A stretch of DNA of 64,000 nucleotides from Nemopilema nomurai (Eukaryota; Cnidaria; Scyphozoa; Rhizostomeae; Rhizostomatidae), in NCBI GenBank assembly GCA_003864495.1, contig ML133383.1:5502880-5566879 (forward strand), in the 5' to 3' direction. Under the pieces are notes generated by a model. The model worked only from the letters and a program-made list of their open reading frames with translations. It did no database searches and was not told the DNA's origin. Every line of letters starts with the position of its first letter. Position 1 is the first letter of the stretch. The position numbers and the translations under genes are program-made. Positions 50,201 to 63,100 of this stretch are shown one piece after another.

Positions 50201-51848
50201 TGTCATTAGTGGACTGTCTTCCTTTAGAGTTTTAAGCAGAGGCTGCCTCTACAATAATTTCCCTTCGGTTTTGTGAAGAGCTTGAGTCATTGCTGAGTTG
50301 TAGACAGTCCTTTCTCCTCTGACACCAAATGCCAAGAAAAACACACTGCGCTCCACCCGAAATTTATTTCAGCTCCTGGCCGTACAAAAGCAGGGCCCAT
50401 GGATTACTAGGACCTTGTGGCCCAGATAAATGTCTTTTATTACTTGAAAAAAAGAACATAATGCGATGATTGAAAGGGCGTTTCTTCAGAAAAAAATCAC
50501 CTCGGCTTAAGACTCAATACCTTATTCCCAGAAGAATGCTATGTCTAATAAAAAGTTTGATACAGGCTAGGATTTATTGCCTGTTGATTGCAGAGATAAA
50601 GATGAGTTTTGCTCGACAAACAACGAAGAATAACCAGCCCTTCAGTTATTATCAGTGCAGCGCCAAATCGCAGGTCAAGGCAGGGCGGCAACTTAGCCTT
50701 TTTCTAAGCCAGGCTCGAACTTAATTATTCTAAACCACACATGGTAAATCTAATGATTTCTTGTGAAAATGAATAGGACGTATTTTCAACAGCTTTTTGT
50801 AAACAAGGAACAAAAACTCTTTTTTGAAGCTCTGTTCTTTGTCTTATTCGAACCATTACGAGCATTGATAAAAGTAGGCCAAATATTTCCCAGTCGTATT
50901 AGCTTTCCCTTGAAGCTTTCTATTGTACCATGCCTTGGGGGATTATGTGAGATTTGTCTTTGTACTTCAGGTGTCACAAAAGCTCAACCGGTATACACAG
51001 AGATCATTAGCTGAGTTTTCGTCTACAGCCTGGTCAACGAATATAAAAAATTGGGAAATCTGCTGTGTAAACTTTAAAGTGCTTGGGAATGTTGTGTTTG
51101 TTGATGTAAATCGGAGCTGAAACATGGGAGTGAGATAGGGGAAACCTTTTCATTGTTGCAGAGAGTAGAAACGCAAGTTGATGAACGTATTAACGCGGCA
51201 AATGTTCCAGCTTGTGAATGGACGAACCCTTTGCACACCCAAGAGTAAGTGCAACGAGAGGAAGTGCATGAGTCCTTATTTATAACTGGGCTGGCCCAAA
51301 CTTCGTGTGAGTTTAATTCATGTAAGTAGCAAGAAAATTGCACCTTTATATTATTTGGAGTGACTTTCTCCACAGTTCTTATAAAAATGCATCCCTCATA
51401 TTCCTAATTATTTATTACAGGTACCTGTGCTTTTCGACACGTCGAAAGGAGCGTTTTCAGTTTGTTATTGCGAAAATAGAAACGACGAGACCTCTTTAAA
51501 TGTTAGCGAGAGTGTCATTTTCGCAGCCAAAATAGTTTGCTATACATAAAGTTGATCATAGACTGAATACTGTTTATTAACCCTTATCTCCCCTTCATGA
51601 TTGCATCTATTGAAACCCAACCCAACCAGCAGAGGTTGATCCTTTGTAACTGTAGCATAGTGATCACGGCTTTCCTGATCATGTTTCCTGCAAGAAGCCA
51701 ATGTGATGCTTGTCACCAGACCGCTTTTGCGCGCAGGCAGGCCAGTTTCATTCAAACAATTCAACACAAGGGCTTCATTTAAACAAGGCTCAGAAGTCGA
51801 CGTCACCCTTTATATATTGTAAATAATCTTGGCTGGAAAACAGTGGGA
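47264..51848. other. Intergenic, NAA20 to the membrane-actin gene
   Basis: The first few hundred bases are NAA20 3' flank. I found no exon with paired splice sites or recognisable similarity on either strand. The longest open frame (48252-48539, plus) has low-complexity hydrophobic content and no support. The right end should hold the promoter of the gene starting at 51849; I could not define it. Confidence 0.4.
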
Positions 51849-54800
51849 ATGGCAGAGGGAATTGAAGTGCGATTTCTCGGCAAATTAACCTATTATGCCG
51901 TGTTCATATATCTCTTGTTCATACTAGGCCTTTTTGTCGTGTGCAGACAACGGCACAAATCGCGTACTGGACGAAAGAAATCTGAAATACGCGAGGAGGG
52001 CGACAGTGGAGACAAAAAGACCACTGACATGGGCTTGAAGCATAGCAGAGGGAAAGGAGTCCACGAAACCGATCATAACATCAGGAGAAGAAAGGATAAT
52101 CCTGGTAAGAAGACTAAGGCAACTGATAGTGGCGAGAGAAGGCCTCGATCAAATCTTAAAGATGGCAACCAAAATTTGTCTGTTAATGGCCGATTAGGTG
52201 GTGAAACGGTTGTTAGTCGCGGAGACGCTGATCGTGTTGTTTGCAACGAAAAGCCTACACAAACTTCGGAAGTTCTCTTGCAGGTCAAGAATACGACTGT
52301 GTTTGCTGAACAAAATGATATTGCACTAAGGAGAGATATTTTTGAACCGGAAAGCGTTGCAAGGTGTCTCACTTCCGCAAATTGCGAAGATAAAAAGAGA
52401 AAGACCCTGAGCGAGCCAGGTAAACTCGAGGATGACAACAATCTGGACAGACTTAAAATGGGACTTACAAAAACAAGCACTTGTGAGAATGGCGAATTGT
52501 CACGTTGGACAAACAGTGAAGTTGACATTGCGAAGGAAAGTTATGACAGCGGACCCGATGCGGAGACGACTTTAGCAGAAACATGCAATGTCGATGAACA
52601 TGCAGTGGATGACTTGGGCATGCACAGCAAACGGAATCTGTCGATTTCTGTTTACGAAACCAACGATAAGACAAACAATTTAGAGTCCTTCGCAAATAAA
52701 ACCGCATCCCGTATCTTGACTCATGTGTTCGAAGATACAACCCTTTTCAGGACACGGAAACCAATTTGTACGAACGATTCGACAAGTAGCCGTTTAGAGA
52801 GAGTGACAGACAGAAGTCTCATTTATGAGATGGTAGAAAAATATGCAAACGTTTTGGCTAAAGAAATTATTTATGGGGATTTAACTGAAGACCTGACTTC
52901 TAAAAAGGAAAAGGCGGATTTTAAAGTTGTACCTGCTGCACAAAGAAACAGTGGCAAGGGAATCATATCAGTGGATTTCTGCCAGGCTATTGCAAGCGAT
53001 CTTTGCAGGGATGCTCCTAGAACTGCAAGAAACCTTGAAAACATTGCAGTTAACATTAGTAATTGTATACTAGACGATGTAAGAGTTGCCTTCAAAGACC
53101 AAAAAATATTGGAAGATTCGCTCGAAAATGCTAATATTATTAGTGAGGAATCAAATGTAAACAATACTTATGACAGTCCTTGCAATCAAGGCTCAAACAT
53201 TGACATGCTAGAGGAAGGCCTAAAAATATTTTCAGATGGAATCAGCAAGGAAGTAATGTTAAGTGTCTTTGAGGATGTAAATCAAAGATGTAATGTAATT
53301 GATCGTCCAGATACAAGCCTTAACAATAACCAAAGGAAAGAGAACACAGCATACCAAAACATGATAGAAAATGTTGATATTGATAATTCAAGTAAAGAGG
53401 AAACTATAGCAGCAAACGTAAACATCAATCATCTTGGTAAGTCACAATCTCAAAAAAGAATTGATTCACAATCAAACTTTGATGCAGATGATGAGGAAGA
53501 GGAGGAGGATGACTCTACTTTCTCTGATGATGAGGAAAAGCCGCCAATTGTTATCCATAATAGGCAGCATCTAAAACTGAAGCTTCATTCAGACCGACCA
53601 CTGTCTAGTTATGCTGAACAATTGGTTGATTTTCTGGCCGATGATGATAATGATCTAGATATGTTTGAGTCTGATGAAGAATTCAATGCTGTGTTGGACA
53701 AATTGGAGGAAAAATACAGGGAAGACCAAGGTATAAGCACAAAAATTCAAAAACGGAGAAGGCTAAGTGAATGTCGGCGAAAGTCTATTGGCTCCACCAG
53801 CTCTGAAAAACTGGGAAGACTTTCTTTGAGTGTTGATACCCTAGATGACATGTCAGACAGAGAGAGGCTAACAAGCACACTTTCTGAAAGTTCTTTTTTA
53901 AGTTATACAGATACAGATGATGCAATGAAAGGAGTTTTCTCCGATGACCAACCCTTGAGCCCAAGCACTGGTAAGCCATATCATATCTTGTTTTTACATC
54001 ACCTTAATGCATTCCTGAAATTCTTGGTTAGCCTCTAAATGCAGTAAGCATGTTGAATATGTCTTTATATACTTAATAATATATATTAGTTAGCAGCTTC
54101 AAGGTTGGTTTGGTGGCTGAAATTGATGATGAGTTAACCTTTATCAACAAACCAGTATTTGAGTAGGATGTATTAAAAAGATGTCCAGTAGTGTAGGATT
54201 TCAACCAAATTCTGCTCTGTGATATTGAAATGTGATATTGCTCTACCAGAGCACTCATATTTTGGTATAGATACCAGATATGTTATCTTTCCTTAGTTTT
54301 CCTTGCTGTTCATAAAAAGCTGTTCATAAAAAAGCTGTCAATGTTTTCACAATTAATTTCTGCAAAGTAAATATTTTTTACTTTAATCCCATGATTTAGC
54401 TTTACCGATGTACAATTCAGAGACTGAATGGCAGTGTTCTCTCAGGTGTAAGCAAAGCTAAATAGTGTTTTGTGCAAGTTGTTTAATAAACATTTTGCAT
54501 CTCTCAAAGTTACATATAAATGTATGGTAAAAAGTGGTAAAAAATGTTTCTGTCATGAATATTGCGTTTTCCAACAGCTAGAGCAGATATGCAAAGGACA
54601 GTGGTTATTGATGCAGGGTGTGGTTTCCTAAAGACAGGGTTAGCTGGAGAATTAGCACCCCAGACAATTCTACCCTCTGTGATTGGAGTTCCAAGGAGGT
54701 TTTCACAAGATGTTAGCAGGATGACTAGAGGCTATTTTGTTGGCGAAGAAGCAATTATACATGCTGGGATGCTTCAGTTAGGTAAGATCAGAGTATCAGT

Positions 54801-57541
54801 TAATAATCAAGGCAAGTGAAGCCAGAAATAGCCAGAAAAAGTTAGAAGCTATGTATCTACAATCAGCCTTAGTCCAATTTGGCTAAAAGCAATGCCTTTG
54901 TTATGATACTGTTCAACAAGAATAGGAAACCACAATTGTTCCAGATTGTCTGCTTGTGGCTCTTTGATAGATTGATTGGCCTCCTTAATCTCTTATCTTG
55001 TTCAGCCTTAGCTAATGATATCCAGTTTGCAAAGCTTCAAGTTGTAATTGTGAGTGAGACTTTATTTTGAAAACATCACTATATGTCTTGTTTTATTAAC
55101 AGATCACCCATTGAAGCCTGAGGTTACAAACTGGTCTGATGTTTACAGTCTACTAGAATATGTTTTTGAGGAATGTTTGCATGTCAACATACGAGACCAT
55201 CCAATACTTCTAACAGAAATTGGATTGATGCCAAGGAAGCATAGAGAAAAGCTTACAGAGGTAAGCAGATTTTTAACCTGTACTTTATTTGTTATGAATT
55301 TGTTTAAGCTGTTATGTGTTGACTTGGTTCCCATAGAAAGGCAAGTAATGAAATCAGTTACACAAGCTTGTCTAAATAATTTTCACAAGTGAATTTAGAG
55401 TAAACCAATGTAGCTTACAGGATTGGTTTTCCTTTTTTTGGAGAAGTTCAATGGAATCAGATAGGCTACAATGAAAGCGTTATCTTCCTCAGTTTTTTCA
55501 TGAATAATATTTAGAAAGCAGTCTTTTGCATCCTAGTCACAAACTGTAGTCTTTGTGAGAGAATTTATATGCAACCTGGGCCTGTGGTAGTTTGACATTA
55601 GAAGGCAGGTATTTAGAAATTTATGATGTTTTGGCATTGTATGATACCAGAGATTGGTCATTTTCAGATAATGTTTGAGAGGTTTGGAGCTCAAGCATTC
55701 TACTTGGCAAATCAAGGGCCATTATCTTTGTACTCACTGGGTCTAACTACTGGTTTATGTGTAAACTCTGGGTACTCAAGGACACAGTCAATTCCTGTAT
55801 ATGAAGGGCATTCTTTGCCCTATTGCACAAACCAACTCGACATTGGTGGCAGTCATATTGCAAACTACTTAGGAAGGCTGCTGCTCTCAGAGAGAGGCTT
55901 AGCCTTTAGTACATCATCAGAAAAGTTCCTGCTCTCTAACATGATGGAGAAGTTTTGTTATGTTGCTGAAGGTGCGTCTTTTTTAACTCTTTCTAATGCC
56001 TTTTTGTTTAAACTCTTTCTTATAATTTTAACCCCCTTGAACTGTTTCGATATTGAATGCAATTTTAATTGCTCCTTTTTGTAAAAAATATCACCATTTA
56101 CATTGTGAAAACTGAAACTAAAATTGCGAAAACTGCCTTCACACAGAGAACCCCTATCTTGTTTTGCTGAAATTATTTATTGAGTATCTTTGCTAAATCT
56201 TCGTATATGAACTTCATGATAAAGGTTGCTGATGCAGGTCTATGTTATGATAAAAACAATATTTTAATGCTTCGACTCATGTCACATTCGTAGACTTGAA
56301 AACAGAAAGGCAGCATCTGAAGAAGAACTATGATGACGTCAGAAAGATATACGAACTGCCGGATGGACAAATCATTGATATTGACTCCGAGAGATTTGAA
56401 TCTCCTGAAATTTTTTACAGCCCCGACCTTCTGGGGCTGGAGCAGGCACCTTTGCATGAAATAATGATAGACAGCATTGCAAGGTACGTGATTTAAGGTG
56501 GTAAAATAGCTGCGAGTTGAGATTATTGTGCGTGAAGCTAGAAATGTTTGGGGACAACTGTAGGATTGGCCTCGAAAGTAATGAATTCCAGATCGCCTTT
56601 TGTATTGTGACACGCATTCAGCGTTGTTTTGATATTGCTCGAATGAATGCAATTATTGCTTTGATAATGAGTAAGCCCCATTTAAATTTAATTCTAGCAG
56701 GTCATTTAAGGGGGAAATCACTGTCAAGTACCTGCAAAAGCTATTGATTCGAATTTCTGATTGCAAGGCAACTGAAATTAGGGAGCTGATGTTTCTCTTC
56801 TTCGTGTCCCTCTGGTAGTTTCTGTAAGGGTAGTTTTTCTTTGCTGTCTGGCAGAAGCACTTTATTCGTGCCCGTTTTCCAGCCAAGTTTCGAACGCACA
56901 GAGCATTTCGTGTAGCTCATTTGAAAAGCCAAAAAATATGCGAGAAAACGCAAAAATTAGTGTATAATTCATGATACTATGAATCGCTGAAGATCAGTGA
57001 TACGTTGTAGCAATTTGCAGTGCAATGATGGCTGGATTTCAGTAGACTAAATGTGGAGAGGGAACTGATTTATTTACAGTTGTGACATTTAGATGACAAT
57101 GACACCAATGAAGCTTCGTGCTATTTCTGCTCACTCCCCATTCCTGCTTACAGAAAAGTAGCCAAGCTTTAAAAACACTGATATCATGCTGGTCTTTATC
57201 ATTGCTATTTTATGTAGACCATGCTGGTTTGTTTCGAACTGATGGTCTTAATATCTCTCAACAGTGCAGAGCAAGAGCTTAAGGCAACGTTGATGAAGAA
57301 CACTGTGATTACTGGAGGGACAACGAAATTGCCAGGCTTTACCGAAAGACTAGAGACTGAGCTGTCGGCTGTTGGAGACCACACGTGTCACTTTTCGCTA
57401 AAGAAAGCCAATAACCCAGTCACTGCTACTTGGACTGGCGCATCAGTAATCAGCTCGCTGTCAACGTTTTCTCAGCAGTGCATTGTAACTGACCAGTATG
57501 CTGAGATAGGCTCTCAGGTCGTTCACTTGAAGTGTTTTTAA
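51849..57541 (+). CDS. Predicted membrane-anchored actin-related protein
   Basis: Six exons join in phase: 51849-53970, 54578-54781, 55103-55260, 55668-55971, 56294-56483 and 57265-57541, giving 1084 residues. Residues 13-32 (LTYYAVFIYLLFILGLFVVC) form one membrane segment, followed by a basic stretch, so most of the chain should be cytosolic. A long hydrophilic region with several amphipathic helices (about 277-475) and a strongly acidic run (about 547) comes next. From about 710 there is a complete actin fold: VVIDAGCGFLKTGLAGE, HPILLTEIGLMPRKHREKL, PVYEGHSLPY, YELPDGQIIDI, NTVITGGTTKLPG and C-terminal VHLKCF. Glu214 and the actin Gln137 equivalent (ANQGPLSLY) are kept. The second phosphate loop (actin DSGDGVTH) reads NSGYSRTQ, losing both Asp and the His, so ATP hydrolysis is doubtful. 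The alternative is two genes, since exon 1 reads on to a stop at 54036-54038 and exon 2 has an internal ATG at 54590 that could start a plain actin-like protein. Confidence 0.7.
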
Positions 57542-59151
57542 GATGCTTGTACAAGGCAGACGACGCCTGTGGTTGTTGTTGCTGTAAGGGCCTTTCTCTA
57601 GTCGTGATTTCAAATCAGCCGAGTGTGTTGTGACACCGCAACTGCGTAACAGTCTGGTGCGACCCTTGCTCAGGAGTGATGCAGGAAATGCGGACACCAG
57701 CGCACTTGCTTTCAAGAGGAGTTACAGGGGGTAGGGGGCGTTACAAGGCTCAAACATAAAAAGCTGCGTCCCTTTTTGTGCCCCGAATGATGTAGATGCC
57801 AGTCTGTTTAGCTTGTATTGCATAATGCTAGAGCTCGAACCAGTAATATGGCTACACCATTTGGGGGTCGTTAAGAAAAATTGACCAACTATATTTTTTG
57901 ACCGACTTTTCTCCACAGAAAATTTGTTTCTCAATTCAAATGTGGTCAAAGTTCCCACTAAACGTTAAGTTCCCCAATGCATGACAAATTTTCTGGTTGT
58001 TTTTAGACATAAAAGTGGGATTAGGATCAATTTCTAACCTTGGTTTTGAACTGTGTAGTGAGTTTTGGTTCAAGTGATTTCTCAAGATTATTTCTCGTGC
58101 CTTTTTCTAACAAATTTAATTTCGATGAAACGATTTTCGAATGGGTTGCTGCAGAAGCCAAGTAACTTTGTAGATAGCGATGACTCTACCAAAGTTTGTT
58201 TGTAGGCGACTTTACTTCGAGTGAAGTTATCACGCATGCGCGCCATTCTTGATCGTTGAGACGTTGATCGTGAAATGTTCCGTGCTGAGTTGCATGCGTT
58301 CATTCGAAGGCAGCTATGATCATTCTTGTATCTTGTTCATAGATTGTCGGCCATTTTAGCCTGTTTTGTCTGTTTTTATGATTTTCAGTCGTTTCATCTT
58401 TTTACCTTACTCAGCGGTGTATTCGCTGTGGCGCGTTGGTCGAAGTTCTTTAGCTTTTTGTGCCGTGGAAGTTAGTTCGCTTTGTTTGTTACTTTTTGTA
58501 ATGGTTTTTAGTGATACGTATCTCTAAGCTTCCCCCTCTGCCCCTGGACACCAACACACCCATCTTCTTCTTGGTCGCTAGTTGTGGCTAAGTTCCATAT
58601 CTTTTCCCACCGATCCATGACTTTTGTAACCAAAGTTACCTGACCACATTTCACATTTTTCATTCCTTCCATTCATTCATTGATTAGCAACACTTGGGTG
58701 TATGTTTCTACGTAAAATTTGCAAAATAACGAGAAAAGTTTGTGGCTTTGACTAACAAAAGAGTCGCCCGTAGAGTAGGCATGGAGACAAACAATTTAGT
58801 CTACTGATCCTACGGATGGACGGGCTAGTTTGATATGTTTAGTAAGACTATATGATAAATTGTAAATTAATTAGTTTATTGTGAAAGAGTTGATGATTTA
58901 TAAAGTTTGAGAATCTGGCTTGTGTTAGGGGAAGTAGTAGTACTATCTGCATTTTGCCTTTGGAAGCGTGCTTCTTGATGCAGCACTCAGTAGTATTTTG
59001 ATGCACTCATTGATGACGTCATTTTTTGGCGAAGCAGACGGCTCAGGCCAAGACATAGTTACACTGTCAGTGCCAAAACTGTCAGCGGAATATTGCAGTT
59101 ATTTTCTGCTTGCTTTGAGTGTATTAGTGTTTGAAATTTAAGACAGCATAG
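57542..59151. other. Downstream of the actin-fold gene; regulatory-looking motifs
   Basis: No gene was recognised. Two motifs suggest a promoter for a plus-strand transcript. One is ACGCATGCGCGCC near 58232-58244 (NRF1-like core GCATGCGC), beside AAGAATGGCG on the other strand. The other is a perfect CRE palindrome TGACGTCA at 59014-59021. Both are short and could be chance. Confidence 0.3.
59014..59021. promoter_or_regulatory. CRE-type palindrome TGACGTCA
   Basis: An exact match to the CREB/ATF consensus lies about 140 bp upstream of the candidate exon at 59152. An 8-bp match is expected by chance about once per window of this size, so support is weak. Confidence 0.25.
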
Positions 59152-59433
59152 GTTTCTCAATTGTCTTTCGAGGATTTCGAAGAAATTAAAATAGGATCAA
59201 AAGTACCAGAGGAGTATTCTGAAGGAGCAAACCATATTGAAAATATAGTAGCATGGAGTAGACCATTTCTGATATCGCGGCAACAGTTTATAGCGGAAGG
59301 CAAACGAGGCTGCCCCCATCAACACGAGGCTGCTCAACTACAAACGAGAACTCAAAAAGCGAAAAAGAAACGTTTTAGTATTAAAGATGGTTATGTCCAT
59401 CTTAAATCCGATTTCCACAGTTTTGTGTCTTAG
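59152..59433 (+). CDS. Candidate terminal exon, unidentified
   Basis: After a possible acceptor (GCATAG at 59146-59151) a frame stays open for 93 codons to TAG at 59431-59433. It reads LSFEDFEEIKIGSKVPEEYS, then HIENIVAWSRPFLISRQQF and a basic KAKKKRFSIKDGYVHLK. AATAAA follows at 59514-59519, in the right place to end the transcript. I do not recognise the protein. A possible first exon opening at ATG 59001 could join it in phase using a weak GTTACA donor. The composition looks like a real protein and the polyadenylation signal helps, but the upstream structure is unresolved. Confidence 0.33.
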   Translation, partial: VSQLSFEDFEEIKIGSKVPEEYSEGANHIENIVAWSRPFLISRQQFIAEGKRGCPHQHEAAQLQTRTQKAKKKRFSIKDGYVHLKSDFHSFVS

Positions 59434-59513
59434 AAAAAAGAATTTCAGAACAAAGCTAAGTATATAAACAACAATTTGTTATGTTAATACAAATTCCAAA
59501 TTTCCATCGATGA

Positions 59514-59519
59514 AATAAA
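59514..59519 (+). terminator. Poly(A) signal AATAAA, plus strand
   Basis: It lies 81 bases after the TAG of the candidate exon ending at 59433. It supports a plus-strand transcript ending here, but the motif is common in AT-rich DNA. Confidence 0.35.
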
Positions 59520-59968
59520 AGATTTTAGAACATGAACCCTACTTAACAGGAAATAGTAGAAAAGCAAGAAGTGCAAAATTTCCATCGATGAGCTCGTTTG
59601 TTTCAGAATTGGTGGTTTTTTAACGGCAAATCGACGTATTGCATAGCGTTTATTTGGTCAAACATCTAATGAAATATTACAATGTCAATCAAAAGACGAA
59701 AGTATGAGGGGTAACTTCCATTCCCACTTCTTTGAAATTAATGATGTAACACCCCCCCCACATTCAAGCTACGATAACATAAGCAGCTAGAAGGGCTTGG
59801 CAATGAAACGTACTCCAGAGCGAAATTTCCATTCCGAGTACAAAGCACTCAAGAAAAAATCCGCAAAAAGGCATTGGTCAACTAAACTCACATAGAAAAT
59901 TGCACCCTTGTGGGCTATGCGCATGAGCCTTGCACAATTGTAGCAACTTAGACTCTGGAAATAATAGG

Positions 59969-59974
59969 TTTATT
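59969..59974 (-). terminator. Poly(A) signal of ICE1
   Basis: AATAAA on the minus strand lies about 200 bases after the ICE1 stop codon, within a plausible 3' UTR length. No other AATAAA on that strand stood out nearer. Confidence 0.45.
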
Positions 59975-60175
59975 ATCTTACAAGTAACAAACTACATATG
60001 AAAATAATGTCTATATACAAGAACTTAAGATCAATCCCAAGTTATTAACAATACACCTTGTCATGTAAGAAACAGAACCACAAGAAAGTTAGAAACTGGA
60101 TCGCATGGTAAAACCAAGCGTCAAGAAGAATCTTCTGATGCTTGTGGGTGCAGCAAAAGAGACGCGGCTTGGAGA

Positions 60176-63100
60176 TCAGAAATTCCCTTCAGCTTGCAAG
60201 GAGAGAACCTTAAGTTCAAGTTCTTTAGGAACATCGCATCTGGTTTCAGCAAGCCAAGATGTTAGTTGGCTTGTAATGAGTGCACGATTGGTCGACGCAA
60301 TGTCCAGTAGGGTGAAGGCAGAAGCTACTTGCACAATTGTGGATACTGAAAAGAAGGAGGAGAAATCAAGTTAGGAAGGAGAAGACAGAGATTAGAGCCA
60401 ACATAGCTTAATAGCTGGTTAAAACCAACGCAATAAGGCACCCTTACGCGATAACCCCATGTAACAATCGAAGTGTCTCCGTTACTTTGAAAATAGTCAA
60501 CTCGAGTTAGCCTGGCTAGGCCATGCTTCATGTCTATCGCTTTTTAAAGATCTAAAGTCAGCATTTACTAGATACTGTCCCATTCCGGTCAAACCAAGTC
60601 ACTGGTGGTCTACTGATTACATAAAGCCTTTCAATTGATTCTATGCACAGAGAATACAGGCTTTTCTTGACATCTGATCTTTGAGAGAGATTGGAAGCAG
60701 CTGGCAAACTGCACTGACAGTTTCAAAACTCTGTAATCGTGAATTACTGCGAAACATTGAAGACAGCTTACTTGAGGTTAGTTGCTTTGATCTAATGAGT
60801 ATTCCTGTGCACATCTTAACGATGCTTGCAAAGTCCTCAAAGCCATCCTCAAGTCCGAGACGAGACACCTCCCCTAAAGCGAAAACATACCTCGGATTTT
60901 TAATAGCAACTGTCTAGTGGATCAAATCGCTGAAAGCTGATTTACAATAATAGAGAGAGACGGTGCTGTTTTGATATAGCGGTGGCACAGCTATTGTTCA
61001 GAAAGAAGAACTCTGAAACAAACAAGGAATTAACGCAAATCATTAACTACACGATCTCACAGAGATGAGTTGCATTCAAGGGGAAAGCGAGGCCATGCAA
61101 ACGCTTTTTTGTTAAGAAGAGATTTGGCAAACGTGTTAGCGGTTTATAACATAGATCAAGAAGATCCGATTCTTTTTAAATACTACAACGCTAGAATATC
61201 CGTAATCTAGAGAGCGCTTACAGCACATGCGATGGCAGCATCAAAAAGCGGCCTAAAAAGCATAAAATCAATCGTACGATATCGTTGGAAAGTTCTAATC
61301 ACCTATAATCCTGATTGCTGTAGCAATTGTCGCATCGGACACCTTCTTATTACCAGCATCGGCTCTGTTTGCAAGTTGCTGACTCCATCGGCGAAATATT
61401 GCCCACAGATATTCAGCAACTAACATATTGTTACACCAAACCCATCCTTTCTGTCTTGATAACAGTAGAAACGCTTTAGTAAGGTCCTTTGCTACTGGTC
61501 CGAAGACTTCTTTCGACTCTAGAAAAAAATCAGATCAGTTAACCATCAGGTATTTGGCCGGGACATTTGCTAAAAAAGGCAGCACGTGTAAGGTGCATAT
61601 TTTGATTGACTGCAAACAGACGGGACCAAGGGTCGAGTAAATTGCGTGAGGCATCGCAGCGACGCACCTTCTGACGAAACTTCGTGTTGGAGTTGGTCAC
61701 TTTCGAGCGTCTCCAGTAGAATCTCGCAAAGACTGCCAAGAGGGTCGTCTTTTGTTGAACACCATGGCAGAATCTTCTGCAGAGCCTGAAAGAAGGGATT
61801 TTCAGACTTAATAAAGTAGATGTTCTTTTTTAGTTTATAAAAGATCATCAAGCTAAACATTCTGAAACATTCTTGAAAATCAATTCTCCCATGTTTTCGC
61901 TGTTTCTCCACCCAGAATTACTCAACTCTATGACCTGCATAAATGCCCGACATGTCATTAAGGGCGCCTCCTTATCCCCCCCCCCCCAAACGTCAAGGAA
62001 TAAAGGTACAAAAACTTACCTTGTACATCGATGAAGACTTATCTTTGGATGCTTTGAAGCAAGTAATGACTTGAAACGAGAACACAAGGGAATGGAATCC
62101 TTGTTTTTCCCTCGCATTTCGAATCTCAGCAGGGTTGCTTGCACTTGTAAAGAACTTAGGCCAAACACAAAAACAGGATATGAGCACCGCATCTTGAATT
62201 TCCGAGAGAGCCTCGCTCCGTGTCACATCGTACAAGAAATTTTTGTATGGCTCAAAGCTCCTGCGGTCACAACTCAGGGCTGTAAACAGTCGGCTAAAAA
62301 TGGTATAAGGCGAATTAATCATTTACAGAGCAGAAATCAAAATCGTAATGTTGTAAATCAATTTGAAAATATCTGCCTGATATTCAGAGAAACAGCAACA
62401 TCGTCTGGGAGTTTTCACGGTTCATCTTAAAGTAATGATGAAAAGGGAAGAAATTCATGGAAAATTTATGAAAAATAAACTGGCAACAGGGCGATCCAAT
62501 CATGCTGGCACTGTCGACAGTGACAAAGTAAAACAATAATTCTTAAAATAAATCGCATGGATAATCGGTCACTAGAAACGATTGCCTTTAATGCGGTAAA
62601 AGCATATACCATATTTCGTTCCATTTTTGAAAATAGTCCTACTTTAGAGGAAGATGTGAACAACAGTTAAAAAAGTAATCTGTCGACTACAGAAATAGTT
62701 GTTTGTAAATCATAACTTATTACCTCAGCGAAAGTCTTGCTTCCATTCTCACGCCAGGCTCCTCAAGAATCGATTTTGGCAAATGTTGAAGCAAAAGCAC
62801 CACGATATTGCTCAAATGTGGAATGTTCACACAGTCTGCGAGAACCATCAAGACCAGCTTCTCCGTTTCTGTAAACAAGGGGCACTTACCCAACTGTTTC
62901 CACTTTCCATTGGCATCGTCCTGATCCACACAATCAAGTCTTTGGTAAGCAGCAAGCAGATTGTCCTCTCCCCTTAGTTTAAGGTGCTCGATTATAGCTG
63001 TTGCGACCGAAGAGGCCGATGAAACATTCTCAAGCAGACTGAACTTCTGCACCACTTCCATCGGTGTTGCACTGTCATGTAAACGTGCCAAACAGAACTG

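Noticed and set aside
52073..52528. Long minus-strand frame opposite the membrane-actin exon
   Set aside because: It is a shadow of the real exon on the plus strand, Ser/Leu-rich from the complementary codons, and has no splice signals.
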